Origin: Himantopus leucocephalus
Taxonomy: Eukaryota; Chordata; Aves; Charadriiformes; Recurvirostridae
Assembly: GCA_003993805.1 (NCBI GenBank)
Contig: RSEF01000004.1
Coordinates: 5,952,617-6,016,616, forward strand
Length of the DNA: 64,000 nt
Reading direction: 5' to 3'
Shown here one piece after another: positions 12,501 to 22,740 of the stretch. The notes below the pieces were generated by a model. That model was not told the DNA's origin, ran no database searches, and was given only the letters and a program-made list of their open reading frames with translations. The position numbers and the translations under genes are program-made. The stretch's first letter is position 1; each line of letters begins with the position of its first letter.

Positions 12501-15500
12501 AAAGAAACAAATATAAGCCAGATCCTTTGGGTGGTCTTATCTAAAGCTTACCTAAATAGTCCTGCTATTCTAGCGAGAGGCATATTTTATGTAAGGGATG
12601 ATAGTAATTTTGGTGAAAGACACGCTTGGAAAAATACTCAAGATTGAAAAGCTGAGTATGCTTTTCAAGAAGACACATTTCAAGCTNAGGCATATTTTAT
12701 GTAAGGGATGATAGTAATTTTGGTGAAAGACGTGCTTGGAAAAATACTCAAGATTGAAAAGCTGAGTGTGCTTTTCAAGAAGACACATTTCAAGCTATGC
12801 TACTTGAGATGGCAAGGTTGTATTTTAACTAGTGCAACTAATAAAGGCAATTTTACTGGGTAGAGCTACAGTTGTAGGAAACTGATCATGCACTTGCCTG
12901 TATTTTAAGATTGTCAAAGTACTTAAAAGGGGAATCTGAGGACCTGTTATGCTAGTCAGCAGTGGCCTAAAGATCCAGTATGTTGATGCTTTTCTGTATA
13001 AAGCGCTAAAATTTGGAACAAGTGGCAAACTTGTGAGATGGGCTGAAATGTAGAAAACATATTCTAGCTAGAAATTTCCGACAAGCCAAACTTGTTCAGA
13101 GTTATTCTTCTTCCCCAATCATTATGCATTTGCAGATCGCTTTTTGATTGGGATATTTACTCTTGTATAGAAAATTGGAAGCTTTTTGACTGAATTGCCT
13201 TTTGTGGACCTCTTAGCGGGTCATGGAATCACAAGCACCCCCAGCTCTAAGGTGGAAAAAACACTGAATTTCAGTGGAAGCAGGCATTGTACTGCTTACG
13301 TTCTTCAAGAAACAGTTAAGCTTTTTGCTGCAGTACCATAAGCAATCCTGTAGGCAAAGCAGCTGTGCAACTTAAAGCAGCTTATAAGTAATGTTTCCTT
13401 TACTTATATTCATTTCTGTCTGTTAATGCTGATTTTATAGTATCAACACAACTATGTGCTGACCTGAACTTTTGGAAGTTCCTAGTCTGAGTGTTTGGCC
13501 CATGTTACTTAAACAAAACAAAACAAAAGTGTTTAAAATGCCTAGTTGATATGCTGTGATTAATTCCCAGTTTTAATCTGCAGTTGGATTCTTGAGGTGG
13601 ATTTTCAACCTAGTTGTGGTTCTGCCAGCAGCTTTAAACCGTTCTCATCTTTGACTGTCAAGTATACTATTTGGGAGAGGTGATTTTGACAGATGATAAG
13701 GTGCTTAGTTTGATGCTCTTCTTTGAAGTTTCTGGTCCATAGAGCTATCCACATCTGGAATTTGTTGGATAAATTTGTTCATGGGAGGGAAGAAGAAATT
13801 ACAGTACTGGTAAGGCCAAATTATCGGTATCTTGGTGATGAGTCTAGCCTTTCTCTCCCGAGCTTTTAAGTTCATGGCTCAAATCTGGTGTCTGACGCAC
13901 GTTACCACTTACTGCTTGTGTTAGAAAACATAATCTTACTGTAGCTCCAGTATTTTGGCAACATTGCTGATAAAGTTTAAAAAAGGAGCAGGGGGTACTT
14001 GGTCTTTGATTTGCTAAACTTTTTTTAGGAGGGGAGTTGAAAATCAATGTTACTGAAACCTGTGAAAATCTGTTTATAGATGAAATGCTTGTTCACAGTG
14101 TGAAGTCTTCGGATTCTGCTCTGAATGAGGCCATGTTTTATAGAAAGCTAGTGTATCAGAAAGATTCAGAGTGACAAGAATTGGAGGAAAATACCGTGGA
14201 TTTAGAGTATGTTCCCATATTCAGTTATGACACGCTCAGAAAACTGTGTGGAAAATCTCATTCTTATGTTAAAGTTATATATTTTTGTTATGATGTTACA
14301 ATTTTGTTCTAGAACAGCAGATAGATTTTTTTTTTTTAAAAGATACCTCATCTGTGAAACATTTGGAAGAAACATTGCTTTCAAGGCCATAAAAGGCTCA
14401 AAGTGGGCTATATTATAAAAACAACTAGAAAGCAGATGCAGAGAACCATTATTAGGAAAAAACCACGAGGGTAAGACTTAGAGTAACAATGCTGATATTG
14501 GAGTATTGGACACAGTAGGAAGGAGTGAGAATTGACCATAAACTGCAAAGACTTAGCCATGTCAAGCCTACAAAGGAATTAAATTCCTTCTGTGGTTGGT
14601 GTCTGATCTCCTATCAACAGCAGTAAATCTGCCGTCTCCTACTGTTTCAGAGGATGATAACTGCAAACTTGGAGGGAAAGGGTAATCTGTGGCATATAAT
14701 AGTAGGCTGTCAAAAAGCCTTTAACTGCAAATATACATGGTAGCACAAAGAACACGAGAACTGGCATATAGATAATAAGCATCTAAAGACAGGTTCCTCA
14801 CTTATCAAATGCTTAAATGTGGTCTGAAAGGCAGAAGTGTAATGAATGTAGAAAAGACAGACACTTAATAAAGAACCTCCTAGTTAGTAAACCCGTTATA
14901 ATGAAATAGTGAAAAAAGTTGGAGCTGATGTTAAGAGTGGGCTGTACAAACAGAAAAGGATGAATGTAACACCGGAGGAGCTGAGTGCATGATCTTGCAA
15001 GTGCCTGTAGTGTAGCTGGTAAGGGCTGTCACGGGGCTGGCATGTAGCTGTGTCTTTAAGAGTGAATTCAGACAAAACTGAGACCTTCCCTTTTTTTAGC
15101 TGGTAAGGCCTAACATCTGCCTGGCAGTTTACTTCTAGGTAAAAGCATGAGGAACAATGCATCGCTTCTCTCAGAGGCTTAATTGTGTGAGACTCAATGT
15201 TTCCTTGCATACTAAGTTCTTAAAGTAATTTAAAAATAAACGTGATGGCAATGTCTTTGCAGTTGCCCCATAATAGTGACTGTGGAGTGAAAATTACAGA
15301 CTTGTTCTTCAGCTTAAAAATAGAAAATGGGTATAGACTAATCTCATCCAGTGTCCTCTCCTCTCTCTATCATCTTACTCTGCACTGTGCTAACTCAAGC
15401 CACAGGACTTGACAAGTGGTCCACAGTGCCTCCGGAAGGTAGTTGTGGGGTTTGGATTTGGGTTTTTTTTTCTACTACTGTTGGGTTGGATGACTAAAGA

Positions 15501-16429
15501 ACTGGATTGGTAAGAAATCAAGGAAGGCTATGCCAACCCAGACCACGGGTCTGCTACCTAAGCACCCTAAGAGCAGTAGTCCCAGGAAGGGGTATGTGCA
15601 CAGGGCAGACATGTACTGGTACTTTCTCTCAGCCTCAGCTGTGGCTCAGGGGCTTTTTTAGCACTTGAAATGGTGTCTCTGTGACTAACAGCCTTTGGAT
15701 TTCTTTGTTCATGAATTTGTTCAGTTGCCCAAACTACTGTGTGTTTTTATTATCTGTAGTGACCTGTGACAAGAAAATCCGCAGCTTGAATACACGTTAT
15801 ACAAAATTGCGTGTTTTGGTTTATGGCCCTGCTAGTTTCATTTGATGCTTGCTCCCAACTGCTGTAGCACTCAGAGCATTGCTTTAGCAAAAGAAACTAA
15901 CAGGATGGAGAGAGTAAGAAGTTCCCTGTTCTTGACTATAAATAGAGCACAATGAACAGAAAACCGGGCCAGGTGATTTTTCCCAAGGCCTTGTTTGTGG
16001 CATAATTCATAGGTGGCTGTGAACTATTGTAGACCTAAAAAACCCAGGTAGGTGTTGACTTTGTGTGCGTATAACAGTCAGTTTCTTAAATAGTGCTTGT
16101 GTGCCTGCTAGTGGTGATAATAGCATCACCTTCAGTGGTTTAAATGAACATCAAGCAGCCTGCTCCTAAAAGTTATCTTTGCTCTAAATCAATAACTTAG
16201 CCTAGGGATGAATGCGTGTTGTTAAATTTAACAAGTGCTGTTATTCTGGGTAGTTAGCTGGATTACAATGTTACATTCTGTCCTGCTGGGAAGTACTTGT
16301 TAGATTTTTCTCTCAGTGCAAACTGGAAGATAAACTAACCATTTTCACTTTCTCGTTTTAGGGACTATTGGATTTTTTGCCTGCTTCTGGTTTGTAAGTA
16401 AGATCTACAGTGTTGTGAAAGTGGACTGA
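429..16429 (+). CDS. TM9SF2: TM9SF2, last eight coding exons (5' partial)
   Basis: Transmembrane 9 superfamily member 2 (nonaspanin), a multipass protein of Golgi and endosomes. The family is linked to membrane-protein sorting and, for TM9SF2, to Golgi glycosylation such as heparan sulfate and glycosphingolipid synthesis. Coding exons are 429-561, 2077-2196, 2370-2427, 5148-5307, 5942-6093, 7650-7761, 8185-8356 and 16362-16429. Every intron is GT-AG and all phases fit. The total is 975 nt, or 324 residues plus TGA. The known protein is about 660 residues, so roughly the first half lies upstream of the window. By hydropathy, membrane segments sit near chain residues 24-52, 59-81, 95-118, 127-153, 185-205, 212-238, 255-274 and 284-314, which are eight of the nine expected. 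The chain ends in KVD, matching the family's C-terminal KxD/E signal for COPI binding and Golgi retention. No frameshift or premature stop is seen. The identification rests on near-identity to TM9SF2 recalled from memory, for example SPANRGALMTCAVVLWVLLG and IPRQIPEQSF. Confidence 0.97.
2077..2196 (+). CDS. TM9SF2: TM9SF2 exon encoding chain residues 45-85
   Basis: The acceptor is CTCTTTAG and the donor GTAAGT. The exon starts by completing the split Phe codon and ends after the first base of the next codon. It encodes the SPANRGAL loop and a membrane segment (ALMTCAVVLWVLLGTPAGYV). Only a 173-bp intron separates it from the next exon. Confidence 0.95.
2370..2427 (+). CDS. TM9SF2: TM9SF2 58-nt exon
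   Basis: The acceptor is TTCCCTCAG and the donor is the less usual GTTAGT. The exon encodes TFRGEKWKTNVLLTALLCP and the first two bases of a Gly codon. It is too short to show as an open reading frame of any size. It is supported by frame continuity and by the family-specific GEKWKTNVLL motif. Confidence 0.93.
2823..2823. other. Single-N contig joint without duplicated flank
   Basis: An isolated N inside a TM9SF2 intron. Unlike some other single Ns here, the flanks do not repeat one another, so it may be an ambiguous base or a blunt joint. Confidence 0.5.
3046..3452. repeat. 203-bp duplicated segment flanking a single N (probable assembly artefact)
   Basis: Positions 3046-3248 and 3250-3452 are the same 203-bp sequence, differing at about seven substitutions and no indel, with one N at 3249 exactly between them. 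This pattern is expected when two overlapping contig ends are placed side by side without being merged. It lies inside a TM9SF2 intron. The roughly 3% difference is high for two alleles, so error-rich contig ends or a real recent tandem duplication remain possible. Confidence 0.8.
5148..5307 (+). CDS. TM9SF2: TM9SF2 exon encoding chain residues 104-157
   Basis: The acceptor is CTTTTTTCAG and the donor GTAGGG. The exon encodes IVFADFFIMNLILW, the SSAAIPFGT loop and a second membrane segment ending GAYFGFKEK. These are highly conserved in nonaspanins. It ends in phase 0. Confidence 0.95.
5942..6093 (+). CDS. TM9SF2: TM9SF2 exon encoding chain residues 158-208
   Basis: The acceptor is TTCTTCCGAAG, a weak site with a purine two bases before the AG, and the donor is GTGAGT. 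The exon encodes HPVRTNQIPRQIPEQ followed by the GIIMGGILPFGCIFIQLFF membrane segment. This is the family's diagnostic central region. Confidence 0.95.
7650..7761 (+). CDS. TM9SF2: TM9SF2 exon encoding chain residues 208-245
   Basis: The acceptor is TTAATTTTAG and the donor GTAAAA. The exon completes the split Trp codon, then encodes SHQMYYMFGFLFLVF and the CSEATVLLCYFHLCAE stretch. It ends in phase 0. Confidence 0.95.
8185..8356 (+). CDS. TM9SF2: TM9SF2 exon encoding chain residues 246-303
   Basis: The acceptor is TTCTTTCAG and the donor GTAAGT. The exon encodes DYHWWWRSFLTS and two membrane segments (TAVYLFIYAVHYFFSKLQ and ILYFGYTMIMVLIFFLFTG). It carries one base into the next exon. Confidence 0.96.
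12000..12417. repeat. About 208-bp duplicated segment flanking a single N
   Basis: Positions 12000-12208 and 12210-12417 are near-identical, with a few substitutions and small length changes in T and A runs. They are separated only by the N at 12209. This is most likely an unmerged contig overlap within the last intron of TM9SF2. Confidence 0.85.
12578..12796. repeat. 109-bp duplicated segment flanking a single N
   Basis: Positions 12578-12686 and 12688-12796 are nearly identical, with differences such as ACACG against ACGTG. They are separated by the N at 12687. This is the same artefact signature as the joint 480 bp upstream, so the short contig between the two joints was probably placed with both overlaps unmerged. 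Confidence 0.85.
16362..16429 (+). CDS. TM9SF2: TM9SF2 terminal coding exon
   Basis: The acceptor is TCTCGTTTTAG. The exon encodes GTIGFFACFWFVSKIYSVVK and then VD before the TGA at 16427-16429. The short cytoplasmic tail ending KVD fits the nonaspanin COPI-binding and Golgi-retention signal. Confidence 0.96.
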
Positions 16430-16655
16430 AAAGCTTCAAAGTGTCTTTTGAACATATCTCCCTGGCTGTTTGATAATTTTTACCATGTATTGAAAAACAT
16501 CCAGTGTAATTATTCTAATTTGTAAAAGCTGAAGAGCACACTATGGCATAAAATACAGGTTTTTATGGAAGAAAATGGCACCATTGGAAAAACGTTTACA
16601 TTAGTATGCTAATTCTAATCATTCAAAAACTATATCCAAAATTTCATTTAGGACA

Positions 16656-16661
16656 AATAAA
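16656..16661 (+). terminator. Proximal poly(A) signal AATAAA of TM9SF2
   Basis: Canonical hexamer about 230 nt after the stop codon. It could give a shorter alternative 3' UTR. Use cannot be judged without transcript data. Confidence 0.5.
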
Positions 16662-16942
16662 AATTCCGTGACCTAGTTTATTTGGAAAATGAGTGCATTA
16701 TACAGTCCTCCAGCTGAAATTCCTTGTGACTTATTTTTTGTTACCTCTTTTGATTACCATTTATATACCATGAAAGCATAGGACTGTCAAGTAAATCTAT
16801 GTAAAATGTGAATTTTTTTAACTTAACTATGATTGTACATATTATCCTGCACCTTCTTTACAACTAGATATCTTCTTACAAATGTACATGCATTTAGTGT
16901 AATGTAGACTTTATTAAAAATATCGACACTGGTTTTTGTTCA

Positions 16943-16948
16943 AATAAA
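16943..16948 (+). terminator. Distal poly(A) signal AATAAA of TM9SF2
   Basis: Canonical hexamer about 515 nt after the stop, within CAAATAAAAC, followed by a CA-containing likely cleavage region and then GT-rich sequence. This is the most likely main 3' end. Confidence 0.75.
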
Positions 16949-16965
16949 ACTGCACAACTCTAGTT

Positions 16966-18480
16966 GACTTGTTTCCCTTCTTCTTAGGCCTTGGCTACTT
17001 CACTACAGATCAGATTAGTTTGTCCAGTTAATAGCGCTCGAGTTTTGGATTGTTTATAAGCAGTTTGGCTGTGACTTTGCCTGCAAATTGTGTATGCAAG
17101 CAGAAGGACTGGTAGGTCACTTGAATCTGTGGCTGTAGGATGGACAGGGGCTTCTGACGCTGCCGCTACCGCCATTACCTGTGCCTCAGCTGTGCACTTT
17201 AACTTTCCCCAGGATATTTTTTGCTGGGCAAACCATTACTTTCTATTGAAGAGCAAAAACCATTTCCTCCTTGTAGCCCTCCGAAACACACGTGTCTCAT
17301 TTCTTCATCCCGCAAAGACTGTGTGCAGGTTGTTGGGAAGTTTAGCTGTGAATCTAGTGGCCTTGGGAATGGGTTGTGTTCTTAAAGTTGAAGCCTTTCT
17401 TCCTGCTCTGCAGAGCTTGGGTTTAAATGCTGGATTATGTGAGTTGGAGTATCTTAATAGCCTCTTCAGTTAGAAGATTGCAGGCATTCTTCTCTCAGGA
17501 ATGTCAAGATTTTAAAGAGGCTCCTCAAAATCTTAAAATGCACTTGAACTTGAGCCAGGGAGTCACTGCAGACATGCAATTCAAATGGCCGTGTTACTGA
17601 CCCCGCTGGAGATGAACGAGGGATGTTCACTCAGATTAATGGGGGAAATACTCAAAGCTTATTAACTGGCATATGGAAACATTCATCGCTGGAAGCTGCT
17701 TTTCAATGTCTAAGCCTGCAATTTAACAAGATCCAAAATGACTCTGTATCTTTTCGTAGTCATACAAATACCAGGTAATTGTAGTTAACGTTTAATATCC
17801 TTTCCAAAATGTAATCTTTGGTATGAGGGTTTAAAGTCTCACCTCTACGTGTAGTTGTTCCTCCCAGGTTGCTTAAATGTGGGACGGATCACCTGGCTAA
17901 GCTGGGATGAGTGCCAGGCTACATCTTCTGAACAGTGCCTGGGGCATAAAAATGAGGCTGATGACAACTGAATAGAAAGAGCCGAACATTAGCGTACCAG
18001 GAGGAGCTGGCTACAATAAAGTTTGTTTCGAGTGAGGTTCAGGTATGCTCTTGATGGCAACTCGGCCTCCCAAATGTTTTCCCTTCCTGCCACCAAAATC
18101 TCCCTTTCCTTTCTGTTCCCTCCCAGAGAGGGGAAAACTACAGAGCTTGCCATTAGAGAAATCAGCTTGCGGTTATCTGCTGGTTCAAGAGCACCAGATT
18201 TCATGCTCGTATTGAAATTGGTGCTGCTCTGTTTCAAAAGGTCCTTCCTATTAAATCTTACATTTAAAGTTTGGGTTTTTTTATGGGATACTTTAAAAAA
18301 AAGAAAAGAGAGCTGTTGGCTGAAGCTGCTTTTGAGTTTTACATGTTCAAAGGGAAATGAATTCATGAGAGAATTTGGAGCTATGATTGGCATAAAATCC
18401 CAGCAGGAAAATTTGCCAGATTAATAAATATGCATTTCACAAGAGGCAAAGTAAAATGAGTTGTAAAATTGTATTTACTG
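16966..18480. other. Intergenic, immediately downstream of TM9SF2
   Basis: No gene recognised. Open frames on both strands around 17.1-17.5 and 18.0-18.4 kb are short and show no domain. A hairpin-capable sequence lies at 17506-17534. The AT-rich part at about 17.6-17.8 kb has a unique, noncoding-element-like texture. Confidence 0.6.
17506..17534. other. Inverted repeat, 12-bp stem with a 3-nt bulge
   Basis: AAGATTTT, then AAA, then GAGG-CT-CCTC, then AAAATCTT. The outer 8-bp arms and inner 4-bp arms are exact complements, separated by a 3-nt bulge on one side and a 2-nt loop. It lies about 560 bp past the TM9SF2 poly(A) signal. No function is assigned. Confidence 0.6.
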
Positions 18481-20367
18481 TGCTTTCTCTGCTTTTACTG
18501 TGACTACTAGCAAGCTAAAAAGTAGAAACTGGGTTAAGTGAGTTTCTGAAACTTGCCTGCAGTCTAGAGCCAAAGCCGTAAAACTAAAAGCAGTCATTCT
18601 CATGCAGTTCTCATCACAGAACTTGGTTTGTTTTTTGTAATAGGCCCCATTCATGCAAATCTGGTGTAATTCATAATTCGGCAGTCTTTGTGGTGGATGC
18701 ACTATATTCCTGCACGACATTTTGTATCTAAACCAGAAGCAGGCTTGAGTTTTGGTCTCATTTCTTCAAAATAGGTGGGTGCTCTCGTAGCAAAGGCAAT
18801 TATTCTGGTCTGTCATGTAGGTTTGAGTATAATTAAAGTGAATTTTAAGGACGCTCTTCAATTTACGTGCTACAGGAATGAGCTGGGGCAGGCAGCATCC
18901 TGACTGACTTGATTTCTGAGTGGTGGCATGTTTTAAAATAGCTTGTCCGTTGCTGTTTTCCCATCCGCGGACACCTGTGAGACTCGCTGCTGCTGCACTC
19001 CCCTTCCCGAAGAGACAACCACCCGGCTCATCTCTTGAAGTCCTCTACATCTAAATATTTTTTGCTGGCCCCAGATCGGAGATTTGTGCTGTTTGCAGAG
19101 AATCTGGACAGAAGCCCTCGGAAAGAATNTTTTTTTTTTTTTTTTTTTTTTTTTTTTGGCTAAAGAAAAGCTGCAAGCTGTCTTTTGGCTTTGCACCTCT
19201 AGAGAAGGCCACCGGGCTGTAAGTTAAATACGAATTGTTACGAGCACGTATCAGCGTGAAGGTGGTGGAAGCCTTAGCCGGAAAGCCATAGACAAACTTC
19301 TTGGGTTTAATTTTATTAGGCAGAGAACAGGCTGTAGTAAGGTGGTTTTCCAGTGACCCTCAGGGCTCTTTTGGGAGTTTTTAAGCTATGGGTGAAGATC
19401 TTGTCCGCTCTGTGTTGAATCAGCCATGGGTTTTGAAGGTGAAATGGTCAGTATGGGGACATGGATGTTTTAAGTACTTAGATAACCAGTAACTGGTGTC
19501 TGACCCATTTTATATTAACTTATGAAAAATAGCTGTCATGTGGAAATAACGGTTTTTCATCTACTCCCATTAGAGCAATGGGCTTAGTAAAATATTCCCT
19601 ATTCTGTTGCAGATACTGAAGCCTTCCTGCCCTCTTTAAAAAAAGAAAAAATCAGGCCATTTAGCTTTTTTGAAGTGTGTGTGTAGGCATCTACGTTGCA
19701 TTTTCACGACGCTCCCAGTAATGGACTCACAGCAGACGAAGTAAAGCATCTCCCGTGTAAGACTCTTCCTGTAACAACCACCCCAATCCAGCAGACTTTG
19801 TAGAATGTCACATTCGTCACTCTTTAAGTGAAACTTGACAAGTTACAACAGAACCTCAAAGGCAGGAGGAATTTCAGCGCTGATGTTTCACATTTCATTC
19901 CGCTTGCTCGAACAGTGTTGAACAGGTACAGCCTCATCATCACTGCTGAATGTAAATGCTGATGTATAGCGAGGGGTTGTGTACGGGATTGCTGCCCCTG
20001 CCTGTGTAAACCTCCTTGAGGACTGTAAACGGGGCTGCTGTGGGGGAGCTGGGAACACACGGCCTATTCACGATTAATTGTGATGGAAGGATGTTTGATG
20101 AACAGCAATAAACTTGCCTTCAGTGACTTGCTTAATGTTCCCTATGCCGGCTGTGCTTTTGTATTTGATAACACGTTCCAAGTTCATATTTAAAAAATTG
20201 TCTCAGAATTCAGCGTGCTACGCCAGGAGCTCAAATGTTTACAAAGATGCGTTGCGAAGGGCTGGGGGAGAGGAAATTTAAACCAAACTTTGCCTGCAGT
20301 TAAGTGTAGTGTAGAAATGGGATCTCTTCTGAAACCTGCGGGTGAGATCTTTAACAACACTCACCAC
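18481..20367. other. Intergenic without recognised gene
   Basis: Mixed-composition sequence. It contains a single N at 19129 followed by 28 T (19130-19157), a homopolymer contig break. The part around 20060-20210 has an AT-rich unique texture with homeodomain cores (for example GATTAATTG). Nothing coding is recognised. Confidence 0.6.
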
Positions 20368-20401
20368 ATAGAATCATAGAATCGTTAAGGTTGGAAGGGA
20401 C
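20368..20401 (-). mobile_element. CR1 LINE 3' end, cut by the assembly gap
   Basis: ATAGAATCATAGAATC followed by GTTAAGGTTGGAAGGGAC is the CR1 3' terminus read from the opposite strand, so the element lies on the minus strand. It runs straight into a 100-N gap. No CR1 sequence is recognised on the far side, so the rest of the element is inside the gap or absent. Confidence 0.8.
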
Positions 20402-20501
20402 NNNNNNNNNNNNNNNNNNNNNNNNNNNNNNNNNNNNNNNNNNNNNNNNNNNNNNNNNNNNNNNNNNNNNNNNNNNNNNNNNNNNNNNNNNNNNNNNNNN
20501 N
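20402..20501. other. Assembly gap (100 N)
   Basis: One hundred Ns, probably a gap of arbitrary stated size. It follows a CR1 end, so a repeat probably caused the break. Confidence 0.95.
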
Positions 20502-21984
20502 CTTGTCCTATCAAATCATCACAATCATCAATAAATTTAAAGCGCCGTTCCTGCATACTGCATGCAATTCTCTCTACATACCAACTAGAGTTGTCCAGGC
20601 TTCACAAACGTGCTCGCTGTGTACGAAATCCCACCCGGGCGCTGATCTAATTAGCCAGCTCCTTGGGATCTTGCCATGGGGCGCATGGGACCGGGCCTCT
20701 TTATTTTCCCCCTTCTCCCAGCTCTGAATGACTCCCAAGTTTCCTCCTGCTTTTTCCCTTAATGAGTTGTGCTGTGCTGGGACAGACCTCTCGGTTGAAA
20801 GAGTCTAATTGCTGGAGTACGGATGAAATAGCCATTAGAGTGTTTGCTACTAATTAATGATTGCTTGTCGCTGCTCAGAAGTGGAAGGGTACAATTGCAA
20901 CGTAACAGGCTTACTGGTGCTAAATAACTCCTGTTTACAGCCGTGGGGACCCGAAGGCTGATGGTTACGTGCTGCCTGTAGCGCCGGACTTCTGGGGATG
21001 TGGGGAGGGCTGAGCTCTCTGCGTTACGCTTCTTTTTGGTGAAATCTTGTGGTTTCTTGCTCATCCTGAATGTTTTTCATCGGTTTAAAATGGATGGTGT
21101 CTCCCTTACCAGTCAGGCATTGCACTCATCAAAGAACTAATTAACCTGCCAGATCGCTTATCAACATTACAAAAAGATTTCTTGTAACTAAATACAGGAC
21201 ATATCTGCCGTCTACTTCACTCATTTTTAATTTAGAAAGGGTTGGAAGCTGGTGGGGAGAAGACGAGGAATCTGCGCATCCAACGGGAGGACTGATGGTT
21301 GACAACCAAGCGGCGGTGATTTATGACTGGGTAATTTTCCAGCTGCCATAGTTTGTGTTAGCGCAAATGAGAATTGATGGCAGTTTGAGTTAATAGCCGA
21401 TGCAGCGAGGAGCTGGCACATGCTCGCTTTGATCTCCTCTGCCACGGGAGCAGCCGCTTCTCAAACCACCCAGGCTCGTCTGCTGAGACCCGGAGGAGCG
21501 TGTGGGTTCCAGCCGCATGGAGGGGTGGGTGCCTGGGAGAAAGGGGGGAAGGTGCCAATGGATTGGAGCAAGCCCTGGAAAGAGCTGGGAGCCGGGCAGC
21601 GCTGTGGGAGCAGAGCCCAGTGTGCCTACGGGATGGCTGGGAGGAAATTTGGATTTCCTTCCTTGCTCACCCTTGCCAACGCCTTGCTCCTCTGCTGTCC
21701 AGGGCACCCCAAACCCGCTCTGCCCTGTGCCCGCCCTTAAGCATCTCGTGCTGCTCCCCCATGCGCTGATAAAACAGCCGAGGACCGTACTCATCTACCA
21801 AGGTGTGGTGGGCCATGCCACCAAGCATCACAATGATGCTGAGACCACTGGCATGCTAAGTTCCTACTCTTCAAATGCAGAACTTCTATATCTGCAGGAG
21901 GCCACAGGCTAGGTGGCTAGGGACAAACCACCAAGCTGAGCGAGGATTACTCCTCAGGTCATAGGAACCAAGAGGGATACACCA
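20502..21984. other. Intergenic, increasingly GC-rich
   Basis: No gene recognised. The first part has an AT-rich segment at about 21060-21230 (ACTAATTAACCTGCC and similar) with noncoding-element texture. The part from 21400 to 21780 is GC-rich with overlapping chance frames. The last 150 bp may be the older 5' flank of the CR1 fragment that follows. Confidence 0.55.
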
Positions 21985-22265
21985 GTGAAATATCCCAAAG
22001 GAATTAAGGGATGTTCTTCTAAGACGGCGATGTGGCCATCAGCCCAGCTGAAGCGCCTCTACACCCATGCACGCAGCACGGGCAACAAGCAGGAGGAGCT
22101 GGAAGCCACTGTGCTACCAGAAAGCTATGACCTGGTTCCCATTACTGAAACCTGGTGGGACGAATCCCATGGCTGGAGTGCGGCTATCGATGGCTACGGG
22201 CTGTTGGGAAGGGACAGGCGGGGAAGGAGTGGTGGAGGGGTTGCCAGGGGGTTTGAGCATGGCTT
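21985..22265 (+). mobile_element. CR1 LINE ORF2 endonuclease fragment
   Basis: The + strand frame from 21985 contains LYTHARSTGNKQEELEA, then ITETWWDESHGWS and DRRGRSGGGVA. This is the N-terminal part of the APE-type endonuclease of CR1 ORF2, including the conserved ETWW region. The frame is still open over about 90 codons but loses similarity at 22240-22265, just before an A-rich stretch (22265-22300). The usual CR1 3' end is not present nearby, so the fragment is truncated at both ends. It is degenerate and not functional. Confidence 0.85.
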
Positions 22266-22740
22266 TAAAAAAAAAAAAACCAAAACAAAAAACCCCAGAA
22301 GGTTTCCCCTCCTCTCCCTTGCTAATGCCTGGGGGATATTTGGGAACCTTCTATCTGGCCAAGTCTCCATCGAGGCCCTCTCCAGAGGGGTGCAGAGGCT
22401 GCAGCAGGAGCATCGTGCCTGCGGAGCGTGAGCAGGGCTGGTCCCAAGGTGATGGGAGCAGGGTGTCAGCGCCGTGGCGGGGCCAGGACCGGTGCTGGCA
22501 TCGTGGCGGTGCCCACCCTGCGTGTGCAGGGCTTGCCTGCCCTCGGGGAAATGCCAGTGGCCGTCGGAGAGGTGGTTAGTGGAGCAGTACCGTGGTGCGT
22601 GGAGAGAGCCTTCACCAAACACAAAGACCCTCAGGGCTGCCCCGTGCCGGAGCAGACCCCGGCAGCAGCGCAGCCCCAAGCTTGTGCGAACACATCGGGT
22701 TGTGCGATCCCCAAACCAGGCGTTACGTTCTCCGTAAGGC
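22266..22740. other. A-rich stretch followed by GC-rich intergenic DNA
   Basis: The A-rich segment at 22265-22300 could be a remnant insertion boundary. After it comes GC-rich DNA with overlapping frames on both strands and no recognisable domain. Confidence 0.5.

Larger units (their letters stand above)
8357..16361 (+). other. TM9SF2: Large final intron of TM9SF2 (8.0 kb)
   Basis: AT-rich intron bounded by GTAAGT and GTTTTAG. No coding exon or recognised transposon was seen. It holds two single-N assembly joints with duplicated flanks (around 12209 and 12687) and a short TA-rich tract near 9840-9862. The other six introns in the window are 173 to 2720 bp. Confidence 0.85.
16430..16965 (+). 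other. TM9SF2: TM9SF2 3' UTR
   Basis: AT-rich sequence directly after the TGA, with two AATAAA hexamers. The downstream end is inferred as about 15-25 nt past the second hexamer. It is followed by GT- and T-rich sequence (TTGACTTGTTTCCC), as expected downstream of a cleavage site. Confidence 0.75.

Noticed and set aside
18023..18424. 133-codon + strand frame soon after TM9SF2, considered as a small gene
   Set aside because: An equally long frame lies on the opposite strand over the same bases, and neither shows a domain or splice context.
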